The notes beneath the pieces were generated by a model. That model was not told where the DNA came from and made no database searches. It saw nothing but the letters and a program-made list of their open reading frames with translations. This document shows positions 41,736 to 50,581 of a DNA stretch of 64,000 nt, piece by piece. Both the position numbers and the translations under genes were made by a program. The stretch is taken from assembly GCF_026241855.1 (NCBI RefSeq), contig NZ_JAPJDC010000001.1:3596001-3660000 (forward strand), written 5' to 3'. Origin of the DNA: Curtobacterium flaccumfaciens pv. betae (GTDB taxonomy: Bacteria; Actinomycetota; Actinomycetes; Actinomycetales; Microbacteriaceae). The first letter of the stretch is position 1, and the number at the start of each line of letters is the position of its first letter.

Positions 41736-43307
41736 GTGACCGAACCAGCAGGCTCCCACCGGACGACCGCCACCTCACGCCGCGCGCTCATCGCCGGCGG
41801 GGTCGGTCTCGGTGTCGCCGGCATCCTCGCCGCCTGCAGCAGGCCGGGGCCCGAACCCAGCCGGTCACCGAGCGCCGCCCCGACGCGCTCGCAGACCCCG
41901 GACCCTGCACCGAGCGACTCCCCGGACCGCGGCCCGGATTCATGGGACGCTCTGGCCGCCGCGGTGACCGGAACCGTGCTCCGGTCCGGCGCGGCGGGGT
42001 GGGACGACGCCCGTGTGCTCGAGAACCCGCGCTTCGACGACGCCGACCCGCGGGGGATCCTCCGGGCGGCGGACACTGCGGACGTGCAGGCCGGCCTCGC
42101 CTTCGCCCGGACCACCTCGACGCCGGTGGCGCTCCGGGCCGGCGGGCACTCGTACACGGGGTGGTCGGCCGGAGGGGCACCCGGCACCGGCGTGCCGCGA
42201 TCGCTGGTCATCAGCACGCAGGACCTGGACGGCATCGACCTGCACGACGACGGGACCGTCACGATCGGCCCGGGTGCCCGGCTCGGCGACGTGTACGCCG
42301 AGCTCGCGAAGGCCGGACGGGCGATCGGCGCCGGTTCGTGCCCGACGGTCGGCATCGGCGGACTGACCCTGGGTGGTGGAGTCGGCGTCCTCGTCCGGTC
42401 CTTCGGGCTGACCTGCGACCAGCTCACCGGGGCCACCCTCGTCACCCCGGACGGAGTCGTGCACCGGGTGTCGACGTCCCGCGAACCCGACCTGTTCTGG
42501 GCCTGCCGCGGTGGGGGCGGTGGAACCGTCGGCGTCGTGACGGCACTGACGTTCCGGACGCACGCCGCGCCTCCCGTCCTGCTCTTCACGATCACGTTCG
42601 CGTGGTCGGCCGCCGCTGCCGTGGTGCGTGCCTGGCAGGACTGGGCGCCGACCGCCGACCGGGAGCTGTGGTCCACGCTGAAGCTGCTGAACGGCAGTCG
42701 GCACACCGCACCGACCGTCACGGTGACCGGCGTGTGGACCGGATCGAAGACCGGCGCCGACACCTCCGTCGACGGTTTCATCGCTGCCACCGGCGCGAAG
42801 CCGCTCGCCCACACCGGGCGGGTGCTCACCTACGGCGCGGCGATGTCCGCGTTGGCGGGGAAGCCGCAGCGGGTGTCCGAGGCGGCGACGTCGTCGATCG
42901 GATCGGCGAAGCTCACCGACCGGCAGATCGACGTGCTCGTCGCCCAGGCGGCCGCGGCGGGTGACGTGACGGGCAACCTCGAGGGTGGGGTGGCGCTCGA
43001 TGCGCTCGGCGGCGCCGTGGCGGACGTCGGCGCGGGGGACTCGGCCTTCCCCTGGCGGTCGGCGCTGATGACCGTGCAGTACACGGCGGTGTTCGCGGAC
43101 GGGGCGGATCCCGCGCCGTTCGATGCGTACGTGCGGGGGTTCCGGAAGGCGATGCGACCGGCGTGGGGCGACGCCGCGTACGCGAACTACTGCGATGCAT
43201 CGATCACCGACCCGTCCGCGTACTTCGGGGACAACACCGCACGTCTGCACCGCATCGCCGAGCAGGCCGACCCCGCGGGCGTGCTCGCGCAGCCGCACTG
43301 GGTCTGA
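41736..43307 (+). CDS. Secreted FAD-linked oxidase (BBE-type, bicovalent flavin), Tat lipoprotein
   Basis: A 523-residue oxidoreductase. The N-terminus has a Tat motif TSRRALIAGG and a lipobox LAAC near residue 34, so it is probably exported folded and lipid-anchored. The FAD-binding domain shows RAGGHSYTGW, where the His attaches FAD, and GSCPTVGIGGLTLGGGVG, where the Cys forms the second bond; this is typical of berberine-bridge-like and oligosaccharide oxidases. The BBE segment NYCDASITDPSAYFGDN lies at the C-terminus. Likely oxidises sugars or small alcohols and makes hydrogen peroxide. The GTG start lies 9 nt after the thioesterase stop. Confidence 0.9.
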   Translation: MTEPAGSHRTTATSRRALIAGGVGLGVAGILAACSRPGPEPSRSPSAAPTRSQTPDPAPSDSPDRGPDSWDALAAAVTGTVLRSGAAGWDDARVLENPRFDDADPRGILRAADTADVQAGLAFARTTSTPVALRAGGHSYTGWSAGGAPGTGVPRSLVISTQDLDGIDLHDDGTVTIGPGARLGDVYAELAKAGRAIGAGSCPTVGIGGLTLGGGVGVLVRSFGLTCDQLTGATLVTPDGVVHRVSTSREPDLFWACRGGGGGTVGVVTALTFRTHAAPPVLLFTITFAWSAAAAVVRAWQDWAPTADRELWSTLKLLNGSRHTAPTVTVTGVWTGSKTGADTSVDGFIAATGAKPLAHTGRVLTYGAAMSALAGKPQRVSEAATSSIGSAKLTDRQIDVLVAQAAAAGDVTGNLEGGVALDALGGAVADVGAGDSAFPWRSALMTVQYTAVFADGADPAPFDAYVRGFRKAMRPAWGDAAYANYCDASITDPSAYFGDNTARLHRIAEQADPAGVLAQPHWV

Positions 43308-43338
43308 CGTCGGCCCGGGCACGGTGCGCGCGGTCCGG

Positions 43339-43400
43339 GTTTCGGCCCCAGCGACACTGCACGCGTCCCGCACCCCGTGAACTGTCGCTCAGCGCGAAAC
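43339..43400. repeat. Imperfect long palindrome
   Basis: A 25-nt left arm beginning GTTTCGGCCCCAGCGACA and a right arm ending TGTCGCTCAGCGCGAAAC pair at about 19 of 25 positions. It sits between the flavoprotein gene and the YdeI-like gene; probably a terminator-like structure. Confidence 0.45.
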
Positions 43401-43433
43401 TCGACCGACCCACGGCCCACGGCCGGCCGGTCC

Positions 43434-43439
43434 TACGAT
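43434..43439 (+). promoter_or_regulatory. -10 box of leaderless YdeI-like gene
   Basis: TACGAT, 6 nt, then the ATG at 43446. Confidence 0.45.
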
Positions 43440-43445
43440 GACCGC

Positions 43446-44033
43446 ATGGACATCGTCGACCTGGTGCTGCCGGACGTCGCCGCGTGGCGTGCCTGGCTCG
43501 ACGACCACGAGCACGAACCCGACGGGGTGTGGCTCGTCCTCGCCAAGAAGGGCGTCACGGAACCGACGACGCTGACCTACGACACGGCCCTCGACGAGGC
43601 ACTCTGCTCCGGGTGGATCGACGGGCAGCGGCGCGGGCGCGACGACACCACCTACCGTCAGCGGTTCACCCCGCGCCGGAAGGCCTCGCTGTGGTCGCAG
43701 CGGAACCTCGGCCTGGTCGCGGCACTCATCGCCGAGGGGCGGATGCGGGAGCGCGGGCACGCCGAGATCGAGCGCGCCAAGGGTGACGGGCGGTGGGACC
43801 GCGCCTACGCCGGATCCGCCACGGCCACGGTGCCCGAGGACCTGCAGGCCGCGCTCGACGCCGCCCCCGCAGCCGCCGCACTGTTCGCCGAGCTCGACGC
43901 CACGAACCGGTACGCCGTCCTGCACCGGATCACGACGGCCCCGAACGCCACGGTGCGGACGAACCGGCTCACCAAGCTCGTCGGCGGACTCGAACGCGGC
44001 GAGACCCCGTACCCGCGGCCCACCCGTTCGTAG
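43446..44033 (+). CDS. YdeI/OmpD-associated family protein
   Basis: A 195-residue protein of the YdeI/OmpD-associated (bacteriocin-protection-like) family. The conserved pattern W-x-x-WL-x-x-H...GVWLVLAKKG, LTYDTALDEALCSGWIDGQ and the RFTPRRKASLWSQRN motif are clear. The biochemical role is unknown. The ATG at 43446 follows TACGAT by 6 nt, supporting this start over the longer open frame. Transcribed singly. Confidence 0.87.
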   Translation: MDIVDLVLPDVAAWRAWLDDHEHEPDGVWLVLAKKGVTEPTTLTYDTALDEALCSGWIDGQRRGRDDTTYRQRFTPRRKASLWSQRNLGLVAALIAEGRMRERGHAEIERAKGDGRWDRAYAGSATATVPEDLQAALDAAPAAAALFAELDATNRYAVLHRITTAPNATVRTNRLTKLVGGLERGETPYPRPTRS

Positions 44034-44107
44034 ACCCTGCGAACCCGGGGAGCGGTCGGGGGACACCGACTCAGGGACCGGCAACGCACCGGGCGTAGAC
44101 CGGGGAC

Positions 44108-44989
44108 ATGACCACAGGCACTGACACCACGAACCGTCCGGCCGCGTCCTCCGGCACCTTCCGCATCGGCGGCGACCTCGAGGTCAACCGGCTCGGCTAC
44201 GGCACCATGCAGCTCACCGGCCCTGGCGTCTGGGGACCGCCGAAGGACCACGACGAGGCGATCCGCGTCCTCAAGCGTGCCGTCGAGCTCGGCGTGAACT
44301 TCTTCGACACCGCCGACTCGTACGGCCCCTACGTCGCCGAGGAGCTCCTCAAGGAGGCCCTGCACCCCTACGGCGACGACGTCGTCATCGCCACGAAGGC
44401 CGGCCTCACCCGCACCGGCCCGAACGTCTGGCCGCCCGTCGGCCGCCCGGAGTACCTCCGGCAAGAGGCGGAGATGAGCCTCCGCCGCCTGGGCCTCGAG
44501 CGCATCGACCTCTTCCAGCTGCACCGCATCGACCCGAAGGTCCCGCTCGAGGACCAGGTCGGCGAGCTGAAGAAGCTGCAGGACGAGGGCAAGATCCGCC
44601 ACATCGGCCTGTCCGAGGTCTCCGTCGACGAGGTCAAGGCCGCGCAGGAGATCGCCGCGATCGTCTCCGTGCAGAACCTCTACAACCTGCAGAAGCGTGA
44701 CGCCGAGGAGCTGCTCGACTGGTCCGAGGAGCAGGGCATCGGCTTCATCCCGTGGTTCCCCCTGGCCACGGGTGGCCTGACCGGCGAGGACTCGCCGCTC
44801 ACCGAGATCGCCGAGCGCAAGGGCGCCACCCCGGCGCAGCTCGCGCTCGCCTGGCTGCTCAAGCGCTCCCCGGTGATGCTGCCGATCCCCGGCACGTCGA
44901 GCGTCGCGCACCTGGAGGACAACCTCGCGGGTGCCACCGTCGAGCTGACCGACGACGAGTTCGAGGAGCTGGCGAAGCTGGGTCACTGA
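44108..44989 (+). CDS. Aldo/keto reductase
   Basis: A 293-residue aldo/keto reductase, distinct from the one at 39724. It has [12 protein letters not shown], the catalytic [18 protein letters not shown], the Lys in [29 protein letters not shown] and the NADP-binding [14 protein letters not shown]. Substrate unknown. TAGACC lies 6 nt before the ATG, a weaker version of the leaderless arrangement. A family A hairpin follows. Confidence 0.92.
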   Translation: MTTGTDTTNRPAASSGTFRIGGDLEVNRLGYGTMQLTGPGVWGPPKDHDEAIRVLKRAVELGVNFFDTADSYGPYVAEELLKEALHPYGDDVVIATKAGLTRTGPNVWPPVGRPEYLRQEAEMSLRRLGLERIDLFQLHRIDPKVPLEDQVGELKKLQDEGKIRHIGLSEVSVDEVKAAQEIAAIVSVQNLYNLQKRDAEELLDWSEEQGIGFIPWFPLATGGLTGEDSPLTEIAERKGATPAQLALAWLLKRSPVMLPIPGTSSVAHLEDNLAGATVELTDDEFEELAKLGH

Positions 44990-45030
44990 CCCCGGGAAGC
45001 GACGGCGGGTCGCGAACGCGACGACCGGTC

Positions 45031-45072
45031 GGACGGGAGGCGCGGTGCCAGCTGGCACCGTGCCTCCCGTCC
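45031..45072. terminator. Family A palindrome / terminator
   Basis: 42-bp palindrome, two 21-nt arms with one mismatch and no loop; left arm GGACGGGAGGCGCGG..., right arm ending CCTCCCGTCC. It lies between the aldo/keto reductase gene and the PadR gene, both on the plus strand. Confidence 0.8.
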
Positions 45073-45108
45073 GTTTCCTGCCCCGTCCAGATCCGTGCTT
45101 GCGCAGGC

Positions 45109-45134
45109 ATACCGGGTATGTGCATACTCAGTAT
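45109..45134. promoter_or_regulatory. Tandem ATAC-N3-GTAT operator of PadR regulator
   Basis: Two 11-bp palindromes, ATACCGGGTAT (45109-45119) and ATACTCAGTAT (45124-45134), are spaced 15 bp centre to centre, 32 nt before the padR start. This AT-rich double dyad stands out from its surroundings and is the expected kind of site for an autoregulated PadR protein. Confidence 0.6.
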
Positions 45135-45165
45135 GGCCACGGTGGCCCGAGACGGGGGAAGTGTC

Positions 45166-45738
45166 ATGAGCGTTCGGATGGGCGTACTCGCGCTGCTGGT
45201 AGGGGGACCCGGTTACGGGTACCAGCTCCGGGGTGAGTTCGAGCACCGCACCGGCGGGAGCTGGCCGCTGAACATCGGCCAGGTCTACACGACCCTGGAC
45301 CGCCTGGAACGCGACGGCCTCGTGGCCCGCGGTGACGCCGACGACGACGGGCACGTCGTCTACACGGCGACGGACGCGGGTCGCGCCGAGGTGGCGCGCT
45401 GGTTCAGCGAGCCCGTGCCGGCCAAGCGCGGCCGCGACGAGCTGGCGATCAAGTTCGCCCTCGCCGTGACCGTGCCCGGGGTCGACGTCGCCCGGCTGGT
45501 GCAGGTGCAGCGTGGTGCCGCGATCCGGAACCTGCAGGACCTGACGCGGCTGAAGCGGACGACCGACCCGTCGACTGACCTGGCGTGGTCGCTCGTGCTC
45601 GAGTCGATGGTGTTCCAGGCCGAGGCCGAGGTGCGCTGGCTCGACCACGTGGAGTCGAGTGTCGCGCGGTACCGGCCGGACGAGCACCCAGCGGCGCCTG
45701 CCAGTGCCGACGCTGCCGCTTCGCGGAGCGCACGGTGA
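45166..45738 (+). CDS. PadR family transcriptional regulator
   Basis: A 190-residue PadR regulator. The winged helix is at the N-terminus (MGVLALLVGGPGYGYQLRGEF, then NIGQVYTTLDRLERDGLVA) and a C-terminal helical Vir_act_alpha_C-like dimerisation domain follows. It is the first gene of an operon with an ABC ATPase and a large permease; its stop overlaps the ATPase GTG. It probably represses the operon through the double operator upstream and is released by the exported compound. Confidence 0.92.
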   Translation: MSVRMGVLALLVGGPGYGYQLRGEFEHRTGGSWPLNIGQVYTTLDRLERDGLVARGDADDDGHVVYTATDAGRAEVARWFSEPVPAKRGRDELAIKFALAVTVPGVDVARLVQVQRGAAIRNLQDLTRLKRTTDPSTDLAWSLVLESMVFQAEAEVRWLDHVESSVARYRPDEHPAAPASADAAASRSAR

Positions 45739-46463
45739 CCGCCGCACCGCTCCTGCAGCTCGACGCCGTGAGCGTGCACTACGGCTCCGGCGCGAAGGCC
45801 GTCACGGCCCTGGCGGGCATCGACCTGCGGGTCGAGCGCGGCGAGATGGTGGCCGTGATGGGCACCTCGGGGTCGGGCAAGTCGACGCTGCTCGCCTGCG
45901 CCGGCACCCTGCTGCCGCCGACGAGCGGTGAGGTGCTGATCGACGGCTCCTTCGTGTCCGACCGTCCCGCCAAGGAGCTCGCAGCGCTGCGCCGCCGACT
46001 CATCGGGTTCGTGTTCCAGGACTTCAACCTGATCCCCTCGCTGACCGCGGTCGAGAACGTGGCACTGCCGCTCGAGCTCGACGGGTGGAAGGCCTCGCAG
46101 GCCCGCCGCGCCGCGGAACTCGCGCTGGACAACGTCGAGCTGTCGCACCGCGCCGACGCCTACCCGGACGACCTGTCCGGCGGCCAGCAGCAGCGCGTCG
46201 CGATCGCCCGCGGCGTGGTCGGGGAGCGTCGACTCGTGCTCGCCGACGAGCCGACCGGAGCCCTCGACTCGCAGACCGGCGAGGTCGTGCTCCGCATGCT
46301 CCGTCGGCACGTCGACGCCGGAGCCGGCGCCCTCCTGGTGACCCACGACGCCCGGCACGCGGCCTGGGCGGACCGGATCGTGTTCCTGCGCGACGGTCGG
46401 GTGGTCGACGAGACCGTGTACTCGGGCGTCGAGGCGGCACTGACGGACCGGACCGCCTCGTGA
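45735..46463 (+). CDS. ABC transporter ATP-binding protein
   Basis: A 242-residue ATPase of the MacB/LolD/BceA group. Walker A GTSGSGKST, Q-loop FVFQDFN, signature LSGGQQQR and Walker B LVLADEPTGALD are intact. It energises the large FtsX-type permease encoded next, overlapping by 4 nt. With a PadR regulator this composition recurs in actinobacterial peptide-antibiotic resistance exporters; cargo is inference. Confidence 0.93.
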   Translation: MTAAPLLQLDAVSVHYGSGAKAVTALAGIDLRVERGEMVAVMGTSGSGKSTLLACAGTLLPPTSGEVLIDGSFVSDRPAKELAALRRRLIGFVFQDFNLIPSLTAVENVALPLELDGWKASQARRAAELALDNVELSHRADAYPDDLSGGQQQRVAIARGVVGERRLVLADEPTGALDSQTGEVVLRMLRRHVDAGAGALLVTHDARHAAWADRIVFLRDGRVVDETVYSGVEAALTDRTAS

Positions 46464-49282
46464 GCCGGGGTCGGCGTGCCGGGACCGGCCGGACGCCGTT
46501 CGCCCTCCGACCGGCGCTCCGTCTGGGGCGTCGGCTGGCGTTCGCGAAAGCGGGCCGTGCGGCACTGATCATCGCGCTCATCGGGATCCCCACCGCCGGG
46601 TTCGCCGCCGTCGCCGTCGTGGTGCAGTCGACGCAGCCCACGGTGACCGAGCAGCTCGACCACGACCTCGGCCAGGCATCGGCGCAGATGCGGGTGTCCG
46701 GCCCGGACCTGCCCGGCATGGTGCAGGACCCGGTGCAGTGGCAGTTCACCGACTCGAAGCGGAACAGCCCCGTCACCAAGTCGGACGAGGACTCACCGTT
46801 CGCGAACGTCCTGGCGCACGTGCCCGACGGCGCGCTGGCGATCCCGGTCGGCGGCACGCCCGTCGTGGTGCAGGGTGCGCACGGCCCCGTCGGACTGACC
46901 GCGGTGGAGGGCAGCGTCTGGGACCCGTCGCTCGAGGGCCACTGGCACGTGCTCGACGGCTCCAGGCCGACCACGCGCAGCGAGCTCATGGTCACGCCGG
47001 CGACGCTCGACCGCCTCGGGGCGCGGATCGGTGACACGGTGGACCTGACCGACCCGGTCACCAAGCGCTTCACGATCACCGGGACCATGACCGACCTGGG
47101 GACGGACCCGGGGACGCAGGGGGTGTTCCTGCCCTGGGGCACGACGCTCTCGACGACCGACACCACCGACGACGTCGGGCTCGACGACGTCACCGTGTAC
47201 CTGCCGTCGGACGCCCCGACGTGGTCGGAGATCCGGCAGCTCAACGCGCACGGCATCATCGTGCAGTCGCGTCCGGTCGTGCTCGACCCGCCCGACGCCC
47301 GGCTCTCCGGTGGGCAGCTGAGCTCGACACTCGGCTGGTACCTCGGGGCGATGGGGTTGCTCGGCGTCTTCGCGATGTTCGAGGTCGCCCTGCTCGCCGG
47401 GGCAGCTTTCCTGGTCGGCACCCGGGCGGACACCCGCTCGTACGCCATCGTCACGAGCGTCGGCGGTGACAAGCGGTTCGTCCGCACGATCGTCGCCGGG
47501 TCGGGCCTGGTGCTGGGGCTCGTCGGCGCGGTCCTCGGGGTCGCCGCCGGCACCGGGATCGGCGTGCTCGCGTTCCGGCTGGTCGACAACGGCAACGTGG
47601 TGTCGTTCCCCGGGTTGCACGTGCCGCCGCTCCTGCTGCTGTCGATCGCCGCCGCCGGGGTGCTCGCCGGACTCGTCTCCGCGCTCGTCGCCGCACGGTC
47701 CGCCACCCGGATCAACGTGCTCGCGGCGCTGCGGGGCTCGCTCCGTCCGGTGCCCGTCAGCCGTCCGGCCCGCCGTCGTCGGCGCATCTGGGGACCGCTG
47801 CTCGTGGTCCTCGGCGCCGTGATGACGCTGGCGTGCGGTGTCGGGGTGCTCATGCTCAACGACCGCCCGGTGCAGCACGACCGGTGGGCCTACGTCGTCG
47901 GTGCCGGCGTCGCGATCGGGCCGTGCCTGATGCAGCTCGGCATCGCCATCTGCTCGCCGTGGCTGCTCGCCCTGGTCACCCGGCTCACTTCCCGCGCGGG
48001 GCTGTCCGCACGGCTCGCCGCCCGCGACGCCCGCCGCAACCCGGTCCGCACGGTGCCGGTGCTGGCGAGCGTGATGAGCGTCGTGTTCGTGGCGTCGGTC
48101 GTGATCACGTGGAGTGCGTCGAGCCAGGCCCAGTACGTCCGCGGGTACGAGTACACGACTGCGGTCGGGGTCGCGACGGCCGAGGTGCAGACCGAGACGA
48201 AGGACGGCGGCAGTACCGGTCGCCACGACGCGGAGCTGACGGCCCACGCCGCGAAGGTGGTGGCCGGGGTCTTCGACCAGGACCGCATCCGGGTGCTCGG
48301 TGTCACGCAGGAGCAGCCGGGCGACACCCCCGCGACCGTCACGATCCCGCACCGCTGGAGCGCGTACGACTGCCCGGCGAACGACACGACGAGCTGCTCG
48401 TACTACCTGGACACGGCGAGCGCGTCGAGTCCGCACATCTGGACGGGGACCGTCGACGACTACGCCGTGCTCACCGGGCACCGGCCGTCCGCCGCCGTCC
48501 GGAGCGCGCTCGAGGGCGGTCGGGCCGTGTCGCTCTGGCCGGAGTACGCCCACGACGGCGCGGTCCGCGTCGACACCTTCCACGACCGGACGTGGGAGAG
48601 CGAGCCCATCACCGAGCGGAGCCGACCGGCGGCCAGCGTCTCGATCCCCGCCGTGCTCGACGTGCAGACCCCGCGGATCCAGGTCGGCGTCTTCATGTCG
48701 AAGGCGACCGCCGAGCGGTACGGCGTCCCGGTGGTCGACGGCATGCTCGTCACGACGCTGCCCCACGACCTCGACCCGGCACAGGCGGACGAGCTGAGCT
48801 CGGCGTGGCAGAGCTTCGGCGGCGACGACCGTGCACGGTGGAGCGGCCCGTCGTTCGCCTACGAAGCCGGTCCGGTCGACAACGAGGCGATCATCCGGGC
48901 GATCGTGCTCGCACTGGCGGCGGCCGTCACCATCGGTGCGACGGCGGTCGCGATCGGACTCGCACGGTCCGACGGCCGGCGGGACGACGAGGTGCTTGAC
49001 GCCATCGGTGCCGCACCACGCCTGCGCCGAGGGGTGTCGACGTGGCAGGCGGCGATCCTGGCCACGGTCGGCTCGGTGATCGGGACGCTCCTCGGACTCC
49101 TGCCGATCCGCGCCCTGACCCTGCGGTTCACCGAGAGTCCGGTCGGGGTGAACCACATGCCGTTCGTGCCGGACTGGCCGGTACTGGCCCTGCTGGCGGT
49201 CGGCCTGCCCCTCGTGGTGACGGCCGGGGCCTGGCTGACCTCGCGGGGTCGGCGGCGGGTGGCGGTGCGACGGGCGCACTGA
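46460..49282 (+). CDS. Large FtsX-domain ABC transporter permease
   Basis: A 940-residue permease with about ten TM segments in two FtsX modules. TM1 is near residues 33-56 (ALIIALIGIPTAGFAAVAVVV); a first extracytoplasmic domain is followed by FtsX module 1 (about 295-415, LLGVFAMFEVALLAGAAFLVG); TM helices near 450-500; a second extracytoplasmic domain (about 560-810), and FtsX module 2 at the C-terminus (about 815-930). The GTG start overlaps the ATPase stop by 4 nt. Such permeases move or sense antimicrobial peptides. A perfect hairpin begins 5 nt after the stop codon. Confidence 0.9.
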   Translation: MSRGRRAGTGRTPFALRPALRLGRRLAFAKAGRAALIIALIGIPTAGFAAVAVVVQSTQPTVTEQLDHDLGQASAQMRVSGPDLPGMVQDPVQWQFTDSKRNSPVTKSDEDSPFANVLAHVPDGALAIPVGGTPVVVQGAHGPVGLTAVEGSVWDPSLEGHWHVLDGSRPTTRSELMVTPATLDRLGARIGDTVDLTDPVTKRFTITGTMTDLGTDPGTQGVFLPWGTTLSTTDTTDDVGLDDVTVYLPSDAPTWSEIRQLNAHGIIVQSRPVVLDPPDARLSGGQLSSTLGWYLGAMGLLGVFAMFEVALLAGAAFLVGTRADTRSYAIVTSVGGDKRFVRTIVAGSGLVLGLVGAVLGVAAGTGIGVLAFRLVDNGNVVSFPGLHVPPLLLLSIAAAGVLAGLVSALVAARSATRINVLAALRGSLRPVPVSRPARRRRRIWGPLLVVLGAVMTLACGVGVLMLNDRPVQHDRWAYVVGAGVAIGPCLMQLGIAICSPWLLALVTRLTSRAGLSARLAARDARRNPVRTVPVLASVMSVVFVASVVITWSASSQAQYVRGYEYTTAVGVATAEVQTETKDGGSTGRHDAELTAHAAKVVAGVFDQDRIRVLGVTQEQPGDTPATVTIPHRWSAYDCPANDTTSCSYYLDTASASSPHIWTGTVDDYAVLTGHRPSAAVRSALEGGRAVSLWPEYAHDGAVRVDTFHDRTWESEPITERSRPAASVSIPAVLDVQTPRIQVGVFMSKATAERYGVPVVDGMLVTTLPHDLDPAQADELSSAWQSFGGDDRARWSGPSFAYEAGPVDNEAIIRAIVLALAAAVTIGATAVAIGLARSDGRRDDEVLDAIGAAPRLRRGVSTWQAAILATVGSVIGTLLGLLPIRALTLRFTESPVGVNHMPFVPDWPVLALLAVGLPLVVTAGAWLTSRGRRRVAVRRAH

Positions 49283-49286
49283 CGCC

Positions 49287-49324
49287 ACGGGAGGCCCGTG
49301 GCGGCGTCGCCACGGGCCTCCCGT
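49287..49324. terminator. Family A palindrome / bidirectional terminator
   Basis: Perfect 17-bp stem ACGGGAGGCCCGTGGCG with its inverse, 4-nt loop, between the convergent permease and SDR genes. Confidence 0.8.
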
Positions 49325-49334
49325 CCGTCACATG

Positions 49335-49385
49335 GTGAGCAGGAACGGTCGGGTCGCTGTGCCGGACCCGACCATTCCTGCTCAC
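49335..49385. repeat. Family B palindrome, copy 2
   Basis: Arms 49335-49355 and 49365-49385, 21 nt each with one mismatch; left arm begins GTGAGCAGGAACGGTCGGG. It directly follows a family A hairpin, as the two families also neighbour each other near 30.5 kb. Confidence 0.78.
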
Positions 49386-49404
49386 GAAGCGGCGAGCGCC
49401 GCGC

Positions 49405-50076
49405 TCACGCGAGCTCGGGGAGCGCCTCCGCGTAGGTGCGGAAGTCGCCGCGCTCCGTGTGGATCGCCCACAGGCGGTCGGCGATGGACTTCCCGGAGTG
49501 CTCGGGCTGCCCGTCGTCGATGCCGAACGGGATGATGAGCTGGCCGACGTGGACGTCCTCGTCGCGGACGGCGTCGTGCAGCAGCTGCGCGTAGGCGCTC
49601 TCGGCCGCGAAGGCGACGGATGTTCCGGTGACGCGGGCGCCCGGTCGGACCGCGCTGCCGCCGTTCACGAACAGGATCGTGCCGTGGCCGATCGCGCGCA
49701 TGCCGGGCAGCACCTGGCGGACGGCGTTGACCGAGCCGTAGACCGAGAACTCGATCGGGCCGACCAGGTCGTCCGCCGTGGTCTCGAGCACCGGGCGCAT
49801 GTACTCCTTGGCGGGGAGCGGGCTGTACTGCAGCACCTCGATGGGGCCGAGCTGCTCGGTCGCGCGCTCGAGTGCGGTGCGCAGGGAGTCCCCGTCACGG
49901 ACGTTCGCGGCGAACCCGGCGGCGGTGTGGCCGCGCTCACGCAGTTCCGCGGCGAGGCCGTCCAGCCGGTCCTGGTTGCGGGAGATCAGGGCGACGGCGA
50001 AGCCCTCACGGGCGAAGCGCTCGGCGACGGCGAGGCCGAGGCCCTTGCCGGCCCCGACGATGGCGATGGTGGTCAT
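49405..50076 (-). CDS. Short-chain dehydrogenase/reductase
   Basis: A 223-residue SDR. The NAD(P)-binding TIAIVGAGKGLGLAVAERFA, the RNQDRLDGLAAELRERG cofactor strand and AANVRD are present. The usual YxxxK catalytic pair is not evident; the region reads VAFAAESAYAQLLHDAVRDE, so it may be an atypical or inactive member. It overlaps the cupin gene by 4 nt (ATGA) and forms a two-gene operon with it. Confidence 0.83.
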   Translation of the reverse strand: MTTIAIVGAGKGLGLAVAERFAREGFAVALISRNQDRLDGLAAELRERGHTAAGFAANVRDGDSLRTALERATEQLGPIEVLQYSPLPAKEYMRPVLETTADDLVGPIEFSVYGSVNAVRQVLPGMRAIGHGTILFVNGGSAVRPGARVTGTSVAFAAESAYAQLLHDAVRDEDVHVGQLIIPFGIDDGQPEHSGKSIADRLWAIHTERGDFRTYAEALPELA

Positions 50077-50471
50077 GCGGTGTACTCCTCGTCGCTCACG
50101 TGCTCGAGCCAGGTGGTGGTCGTCGCCGGGTCGTCGGCGGCCTCGAGCATCGCGAGGTGTTCCATGGAGTCGGTGGGGGTCGCGCCGTGCCAGTGTTCCT
50201 CGCCGGCGGGCGTGTAGACGGTCTGTCCAGCCTGCACCTCGATGACGCGGCCGTCCCGGGTGCCCATCCGCGCGACGCCCTCGGTGACGTGCAGGGTCTG
50301 GCCCTTGGCGTGCGAGTGCCACGCGGTGCGGGCGCCGGGCAGGAACCGGACCTTGGCGACGGTCATCGTCTGACCGGGCTCCTTCGGCGAGGCGATGGCG
50401 TCGAGGTACACGTCGCCGGTGAACTGCTCGGGCGGGTTCTTGACGGTCGGCTGCTTCGGTTCGATCTGCAT
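50073..50471 (-). CDS. Cupin domain protein
   Basis: A 132-residue single-cupin protein. The metal-binding motif 1 is WHSHAKGQTLHVTEGVARM and motif 2 is PAGEEHWHGATP. It resembles small quercetinase-like or sensor cupins located beside SDR genes. The reaction is unknown. The ATG has TACCGT 7 nt upstream (50479-50484). The SDR gene follows with a 4-nt overlap. Confidence 0.87.
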   Translation of the reverse strand: MQIEPKQPTVKNPPEQFTGDVYLDAIASPKEPGQTMTVAKVRFLPGARTAWHSHAKGQTLHVTEGVARMGTRDGRVIEVQAGQTVYTPAGEEHWHGATPTDSMEHLAMLEAADDPATTTTWLEHVSDEEYTA

Positions 50472-50478
50472 GCCGACG

Positions 50479-50484
50479 ACGGTA
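50479..50484 (-). promoter_or_regulatory. -10 box of leaderless cupin-SDR operon
   Basis: TACCGT on the minus strand, 7 nt from the ATG at 50471. Confidence 0.45.
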
Positions 50485-50581
50485 GGCCGCCGTGCGCACC
50501 GTCGGGAGGTGCCGACAGACCCCCTCAGGGGTTTCCCGAACGCAGCGTGTGTGATCGACCCACGACCCCGGGAGGATCATC

